DNA of 35,783 nt from Ornithomonoglobus_A sp034090805. Lineage in GTDB: Bacteria > Bacillota > Clostridia > UBA1381. Positions 32,234 to 35,783 of this stretch are shown in pieces. The DNA lies in NCBI GenBank assembly GCA_034090805.1, contig JAXDRV010000004.1, positions 1-35,783 of the forward strand, given 5' to 3'. The number at the start of each line of letters is the position of its first letter. Positions within the stretch are counted from its first letter, which is position 1. The notes beneath the pieces are model-generated. The model saw nothing but the letters and a program-made list of their open reading frames with translations, was not told where the DNA came from and did no database searches. The position numbers and the translations under genes are program-made.

Positions 32234-33856
32234 TTAAAATATTATCTCAATGCTGACAGGCTGTGTATATATATCGTTAATATCAAAATCTATATATACG
32301 GAATTTCCTACCGAGTTTTTTACAAAATCCGTTTCGGATGAATTTACAAGCAGTCTTGAGCAAGACTTGCCTTTCGGCATTAAAATGTGTGCTTTTATAT
32401 TCTTTGCCGGTGAATATATGTCGTAGCGCATTCCCTCATCCTTGATTATATAACGAACATCAATAAGTGTTTTTGAAACCTCGTAGCCGGTTATATATCG
32501 CAGCTCCGTATAATATGTAACGGGGAATTTCGGTGCAAAACATATTTCATCGTAGTTTACGCCGATATCATTAATTCCGGCAAGTCCCTCGTCCACAGCA
32601 CTGATTAATGCTGCTGCACCCCACGCACTCGGTCCGCCCTCCGGCTGCGGAGTTGAATCGGTGTTATATAAAAAGTATACGGTTCCGTCATGCTCCACAA
32701 GCTTCATCATTCTTGTGATTATATCCCATCCGTACTCCTCGTAACCGTTATTAAACGCTGCCTTAGCAAGCTCGCCAGCGGTAAACGGTGAGATTGCGCC
32801 GTTTACATAGTTTCCCGGTAGACTACTGCCAAATTTATCATAGGGCGGATCAATACTGCACCATTCCGCAAAACAACTTGTTGTTTTGCGTCTTGACATA
32901 TACTCCTCAATAATAAGACGCGATTGCTTTGTATCGGTTACAAGCCTGTTTATGTCATATGCGTTTGAGAGGGAAAGTCGTTCATTCTCAAGGTTATCGG
33001 CACCGCTGTGATTGAGATGAAGCTGATGAATAAAGAATTTTCCGTTCCACAGGTGTTTGAACATATTTTTCTTAAGCTCTTCGGCACGGTCTTCCCATTC
33101 CACAGCTTTTTCTTCGTTATTCAATCTGCTGTTAAACCATGCAAGCTGATTTATTGCCTGATATACTCCCGAATTATCGCCGTGCATAATCGACATAGGT
33201 GTATCGGCTTCAATTTTTCTGTTATGGCCATCTTTGCCATAGGTGAAGTCCCATGTATCGATGGTAAACGGACGTTTTACCGGTCCGTGCTCATTGTCCC
33301 AACGTTTTTCGTCGGAGGTTATATAATCGATACCTTTTTCGAGATGTGGCAGAACCTTTTTGAGCCATTCATCGTCACCGGTTGTACGATATAAATACAT
33401 TGCGCCTTCAACGACGAGATATTCAATATCTGCCTCACGCTCAAGCCTTACAAGAGTAAGGTTATCTTCAGGATACATAATGCGGCAGTCCTCGTTGACA
33501 AATGTCCAATGTATATCGTCATACTGCTTTATAAGCTCATAAAACTGTCCGTCCTCCCTTTGTGTTTCAATTATAAAATTCAGAAAAGAATCCAGATTAT
33601 AATCCCAATGCCGCATTGCCTTCATTACGTGAACATGGTCGCGAATCCAGTTTTTGTCGCACATAAGGATTTTTCCATCAATGAAAACCAGAGTTCTTCC
33701 ATCGTAGATATTGCTGCGGAGCGTATGCATAAAGCACCCCAATTTCGGATCGGTTGTTGTAAGAACGGAGGGAAATGCAAGCTCGGTGTTGTTGTAGGTT
33801 CCGTTTTGTTTCCCGTCAATATTCATAGACGGAAGTTTGTGTTCAAAATTAATCAT
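32234..33856 (-). CDS. Six-hairpin (alpha/alpha barrel) glycosidase-like protein
   Basis: 540 aa, cytoplasmic (no signal peptide). The central region LNFIIETQREDGQFYELIKQ, EADIEYLVVEGAMYLYRTTG and FTIDTWDFTYGKDGHNRKIE, with later YVNGAISPFTAGELAKAAF and PEGGPSAWGAAALISAV, shows the repeating helical hairpins of amylo-glucosidase/rhamnosidase-like folds. A short beta-sheet C-terminal domain follows. The GH family cannot be assigned by eye. The start at 33856 is chosen because the upstream TTG at 33877 lies inside the operator-like repeat. The ribosome binding site is weak (GAGA). Confidence 0.75.
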   Translation of the reverse strand: MINFEHKLPSMNIDGKQNGTYNNTELAFPSVLTTTDPKLGCFMHTLRSNIYDGRTLVFIDGKILMCDKNWIRDHVHVMKAMRHWDYNLDSFLNFIIETQREDGQFYELIKQYDDIHWTFVNEDCRIMYPEDNLTLVRLEREADIEYLVVEGAMYLYRTTGDDEWLKKVLPHLEKGIDYITSDEKRWDNEHGPVKRPFTIDTWDFTYGKDGHNRKIEADTPMSIMHGDNSGVYQAINQLAWFNSRLNNEEKAVEWEDRAEELKKNMFKHLWNGKFFIHQLHLNHSGADNLENERLSLSNAYDINRLVTDTKQSRLIIEEYMSRRKTTSCFAEWCSIDPPYDKFGSSLPGNYVNGAISPFTAGELAKAAFNNGYEEYGWDIITRMMKLVEHDGTVYFLYNTDSTPQPEGGPSAWGAAALISAVDEGLAGINDIGVNYDEICFAPKFPVTYYTELRYITGYEVSKTLIDVRYIIKDEGMRYDIYSPAKNIKAHILMPKGKSCSRLLVNSSETDFVKNSVGNSVYIDFDINDIYTQPVSIEIIF

Positions 33857-33866
33857 AATAATTCTC

Positions 33867-33909
33867 GTATAATACAATTATGGATTAATTAAAGATCATT
33901 GTATTATAC
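33867..33909. promoter_or_regulatory. Operator-like 12-bp perfect inverted repeat at the glycosidase promoter
   Basis: GTATAATACAAT (33867-33878) and ATTGTATTATAC (33898-33909) are exact complements 19 bp apart, with centres 31 bp or about three helical turns apart. Each arm holds the small palindrome GTAT-N-ATAC. A candidate minus-strand promoter (TGAAAA 33926-33931, 17 bp, TATAAT 33903-33908) has its -10 within one arm. The other arm lies about 20 bp after the start point. The RNA would include only one arm, so a DNA operator fits better than an RNA hairpin. Confidence 0.65.
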
Positions 33910-33939
33910 TTTTCCTTTCTTTAATTTTTCATAATTTAT

Positions 33940-34063
33940 ATATTCAACTGCTGTAATTACCATACATTCATAAAATCAATTTTGTCAAGGTCGCCGTTAG
34001 GCGTTCATTTTAACCTTTACTAAATTTATTTTATGAATACACTTTACGGCAGTAGTTGAATAT
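33940..34063. repeat. 124-bp imperfect palindrome (MITE-like element)
   Basis: The left arm 33940-33992 and right arm 34011-34063 are inverted copies. The outer 14 bases (ATATTCAACTGCTG) match at 13. The inner 26 bases beginning ATTCATAAAAT match at 23. A divergent 11-12 base stretch lies between. The centre holds CGCC-GTTA-GGCG. No coding frame is seen. The form fits a miniature inverted-repeat element, or half-palindromic interspersed repeat, next to the IS110 element. Target duplications were not clear. Confidence 0.65.
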
Positions 34064-34101
34064 TTTTTATTTAAGGTATACCAAAGGTCATCTACCTTTG
34101 A

Positions 34102-34107
34102 TATAAT
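34102..34107 (+). promoter_or_regulatory. -10 box in the left end of the IS110 element
   Basis: TATAAT with no good -35 at 17 bp upstream, preceded by a small inverted repeat (34082-34088 with 34094-34100). In IS621-type elements the promoter for the bridge RNA is completed when the right and left ends join in the circular form. Here a TTGACT lies in the right end at 35579-35584. The exact junction spacing could not be fixed. Confidence 0.5.
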
Positions 34108-34112
34108 AGATA

Positions 34113-34275
34113 TAGGCACTGTGGATTTGTTCATGTTAATTACAGCTTTGACTGTTCAAAGGAGACTCAAACCACAGTATTTCGCCTTAATTGTTAATCA
34201 GTTAGTTAACGCTTTGACGTTTTTATTTGCGAGATTACATTGTCGGAATTCTTGTGGTAAACAACAGTGCTTAAT
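34113..34275 (+). ncRNA. Candidate IS110 bridge RNA
   Basis: The non-coding left end upstream of the recombinase folds into two abutting stem-loops. Stem 1 pairs 34118-34129 with 34168-34178 (11 bp, one bulged A). It encloses a large internal loop and an apical hairpin CTTTGA-CTGT-TCAAAG (34146-34161). Stem 2 pairs 34179-34185 with 34229-34235 and encloses a second internal loop with the hairpin AACG-N6-CGTT (34208-34221). The layout matches the target-binding and donor-binding loops of IS621 bridge RNA. 34158-34167 (AAAGGAGACT) is perfectly complementary to 35595-35604 at the right boundary. AGTTAGT in loop 2 (34200-34206) equals 35591-35597 at the right end. An alternative closing stem pairs 34113-34122 with 34264-34273. 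Confidence 0.55.
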
Positions 34276-34298
34276 TTTTACTAAGGAGGTTTTATCTA

Positions 34299-35468
34299 AT
34301 GTACTTTATCGGTATTGACATTTCCAAGTACAAGCACGACTGCTTTATTGTTTCAAGCGAGGGTGAAGCTCCGTTTGGGGTGTTTTCTTTTGAGAATAAC
34401 AAAGCCGGTTTTGAGATGTTTCTTGATAAACTAAATTCTCTTGATATTTCCGAAGAAAAGAGAATAGGATTTGAATCAACATCTCATTACTCATTAAACC
34501 TTAAGTTATTCCTTGAAAAACACAATTACACTTTCATGGAATTTCAACCTGCTCTTATTAGTCAATACGGAAAAGCTCTATCGCTTAGAAAGACTAAGAC
34601 CGATGCAATAGATGCTCAGACTATTGCTCGTTGGTTAATGAATGTTGATTACAAACCCTATCCACATTCATTTTACCACAATTATTCGCTAAAGTCACTA
34701 ACAAGATTAAGATTTTCTTTAATTAAACAAAGAAATTTGTATTTAATCAAGCTTACTGACATATTAGACCATACTTTTCCTGAGTTTAAACCATTTTTTA
34801 ACGATAGTTTCGGAGCGACAGCACTACATATCCTTGAAAAATACGGTAATCCTACTAAGATTGCCAACATGAGGACAACCTCTTATGATGAACTCCGCCG
34901 TCTTTCTCGCGGCAAGTTCTCTATGCAGAAGTTCCTTAAACTAAAAGAACTTGCAAAGGATACTGTCGGCGAATCCAATTATATTTTTGAGCTTGAGCTT
35001 TCCTGTGTTCTGAGACTTTACAAGCAAATTGATGCCGAAATCGCTAAGCTTGAACAGGAAATCACCGCCCTCACAAATGAACTGAATCGTCCGACTACGA
35101 CTATTCCGGGTGTCGGTGTTTTGTCTGCCGCAGTTATTCTATCTGAATACGGAGATATATCCAAATTCAAGTCTCCGGCTCAGATGTTATCTTTCGCAGG
35201 ACTTGAACCCGGATATTATCAGTCCGGGCAATCGGAGCATACAGGGCATATGGTTAAGCGCGGCTCATCACATCTTAGATGTGCAATTATGAACTGCTGC
35301 TTACCCCTTATTCAATTCAATATGGTATTCGCTGAATTTTATGCCAAGAAGCGATCCGAAGGCAAACCACACAGAGTTGCGTTGTCGCACGTTGCAAAAA
35401 AACTCATAAGGGTGATTTATACGCTCGAAACCACAAATCAGCCTTTTGATGCCGATAAGCTGCGTTAA
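34299..35468 (+). CDS. IS110-family transposase/recombinase (DEDD)
   Basis: 389 aa. The N-terminal RuvC-like DEDD domain has D7 (MYFIGIDISKYKHD), E59 (GFESTSHYS), D102 and D105 (KTKTDAIDAQTIARWL). A coiled-coil (YKQIDAEIAKLEQEITALTN) leads to the C-terminal Tnp domain, IPGVGVLSAAVILSEYGDI, with the conserved Ser in YYQSGQS near residue 309 and RGSSHLR. Such recombinases use a bridge RNA encoded by their own element to choose donor and target DNA. AAGGAGG lies about 10 nt before the ATG. The protein is complete with no frameshift, so the element may be active. Confidence 0.95.
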   Translation: MYFIGIDISKYKHDCFIVSSEGEAPFGVFSFENNKAGFEMFLDKLNSLDISEEKRIGFESTSHYSLNLKLFLEKHNYTFMEFQPALISQYGKALSLRKTKTDAIDAQTIARWLMNVDYKPYPHSFYHNYSLKSLTRLRFSLIKQRNLYLIKLTDILDHTFPEFKPFFNDSFGATALHILEKYGNPTKIANMRTTSYDELRRLSRGKFSMQKFLKLKELAKDTVGESNYIFELELSCVLRLYKQIDAEIAKLEQEITALTNELNRPTTTIPGVGVLSAAVILSEYGDISKFKSPAQMLSFAGLEPGYYQSGQSEHTGHMVKRGSSHLRCAIMNCCLPLIQFNMVFAEFYAKKRSEGKPHRVALSHVAKKLIRVIYTLETTNQPFDADKLR

Positions 35469-35491
35469 TTTTTTCTTTATTTAATTTCTTT

Positions 35492-35524
35492 AGACCTTTT
35501 TAAAAATTTTACCTAAAAAGGTCT
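35492..35524 (+). terminator. Hairpin after the IS110 recombinase gene
   Basis: Perfect 10-bp stem AGACCTTTTT/AAAAAGGTCT with a 13-nt loop, then GTTTGC. The weak T-tract makes it a moderate terminator; it could also be a structural part of the right end. Confidence 0.55.
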
Positions 35525-35607
35525 GTTTGCTATGCAATTTTGTTGCTCAAAAATTTTTTTGTTTTTTTAAAAAAACTCTTGACTTTTAATAGTTAGTCTC
35601 CTTTCCT

Positions 35608-35783
35608 CTAAGCATATTTATAGCTGTTGACGTGTTCTGTTTCACGCCACTTCTCATACTTGCGAACATCAACATACCACTTATGTCCCTGCTTGTATGC
35701 GGTAAAATCTCTTGTGTGTATCCAGCGTTCAACAGTATTCTCCGGTATTCCGTACATCGAGCCTGTGAAAAAAAGTCTGTAAA
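35608..35783 (-). CDS. Excisionase-like helix-turn-helix protein, partial (runs off the window end)
   Basis: The last 58 codons are visible, read from the window end: YRLFFTGSMYGIPENTVERW, then TAYKQGHKWYVDVRKYEKWR, stopping at TAG 35608-35610. The pattern (YGIP..TV.RW...G...AYK.G.KWYVDV.K.E.W) is that of the Xis/MerR-like winged helix proteins that help integrases of integrative elements. After its stop comes AGGAAAGGAG, a ribosome binding site for a following gene. That gene is not present because the IS110 element starts there. Confidence 0.7.
   Translation of the reverse strand, partial: YRLFFTGSMYGIPENTVERWIHTRDFTAYKQGHKWYVDVRKYEKWRETEHVNSYKYA

Larger units (their letters stand above)
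34086..35597 (+). mobile_element. IS110-family insertion element (ends approximate)
   Basis: The element consists of a DEDD recombinase gene, a structured left non-coding end of about 200 bp and an AT-rich right end of about 130 bp, with no terminal inverted repeats, as expected for the IS110 group. The right boundary is placed at or near the GT 35596-35597 by the guide-RNA matches. The left boundary near 34086-34093 (GGTCATCT, like guide GTTCATGT) is weak, with an uncertainty of some tens of bases. It is inserted after the excisionase-like gene on the minus strand. Confidence 0.6.

Noticed and set aside
33961..34020. GTTCAT-TTTAA at 34003-34013 as the left target half of the IS110 element
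   Set aside because: It lies in the centre of the 124-bp palindrome, so putting the element boundary there would place one palindrome arm inside the element and the other outside.
1..35783. CRISPR array, tRNA or rRNA genes
   Set aside because: No regularly spaced repeats and no tRNA- or rRNA-like sequence were recognised when reading through the window; no formal search was possible.

Overview
The window looks like a chromosomal segment of an anaerobic, spore-forming member of the Clostridia (Bacillota), probably a gut Oscillospiraceae-type organism. The evidence is an alpha/beta-type spore protein, an anaerobic ribonucleotide reductase pair with an NrdR box, a [FeFe]-hydrogenase maturase (HydE), the classic Firmicutes order dprA-topA-trmFO, an IreB protein, strong AGGAGG-type ribosome binding sites and TTGACA/TATAAT promoters with 17-bp spacers. 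Species-level placement is inference.

Bases 1-29500 are dense housekeeping sequence. ruvX and a MATE exporter (minus strand) diverge from rho. rho is followed by an overlapping GT-C type membrane glycosyltransferase-like gene, a zinc-type ArsR sensor, ymdB, a HAD phosphatase, rdgB, a small membrane protein, a fused NAD(P)HX epimerase/dehydratase, alr and a MazEF-type module. The antitoxin in that module appears reduced to its toxin-binding tail. A ZIP transporter (minus strand) separates this block from a TrmH-family methyltransferase, dprA, topA, trmFO, a lipoprotein with a cysteine-less thioredoxin-like domain, a second GT-C-like membrane protein and hisS. A CpXC protein and hydE lie on the minus strand. 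The nucleotide block nrdD-nrdG-dut comes next, then a spore protein gene, ireB and an orphan larC. Most transcription units are bounded by visible promoters and intrinsic terminators, several of them bidirectional.

Bases 29550-32150 are different. This is a graveyard of sugar and sugar-acid catabolism genes: a 5'-truncated AraC regulator, a 3' gene remnant on the opposite strand, one intact aldose-1-epimerase-like gene, the first 39 or so codons of a galactonate-dehydratase-like gene, an N-terminal slice of an HpcH/HpaI aldolase joined in frame to an internal slice of a GH5-like glycosidase, and a 3' slice of a GH43-like glycosidase. An intact six-hairpin (alpha/alpha barrel) glycosidase follows on the minus strand, with a perfect 12-bp inverted repeat over its promoter region.

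Bases 33940-35600 are mobile DNA. A 124-bp imperfect palindrome resembling a MITE lies next to an IS110-family element that encodes a DEDD recombinase. Its upstream non-coding end folds into two abutting stem-loops and looks like a bridge (guide) RNA. One internal-loop strand is perfectly complementary, over 10 nt, to the DNA at the element's right boundary. The element sits directly behind an excisionase-like gene that runs off the window, between that gene's following ribosome binding site and whatever gene once came next. The candidate bridge RNA and the serial gene slices are the two most unusual things seen here.
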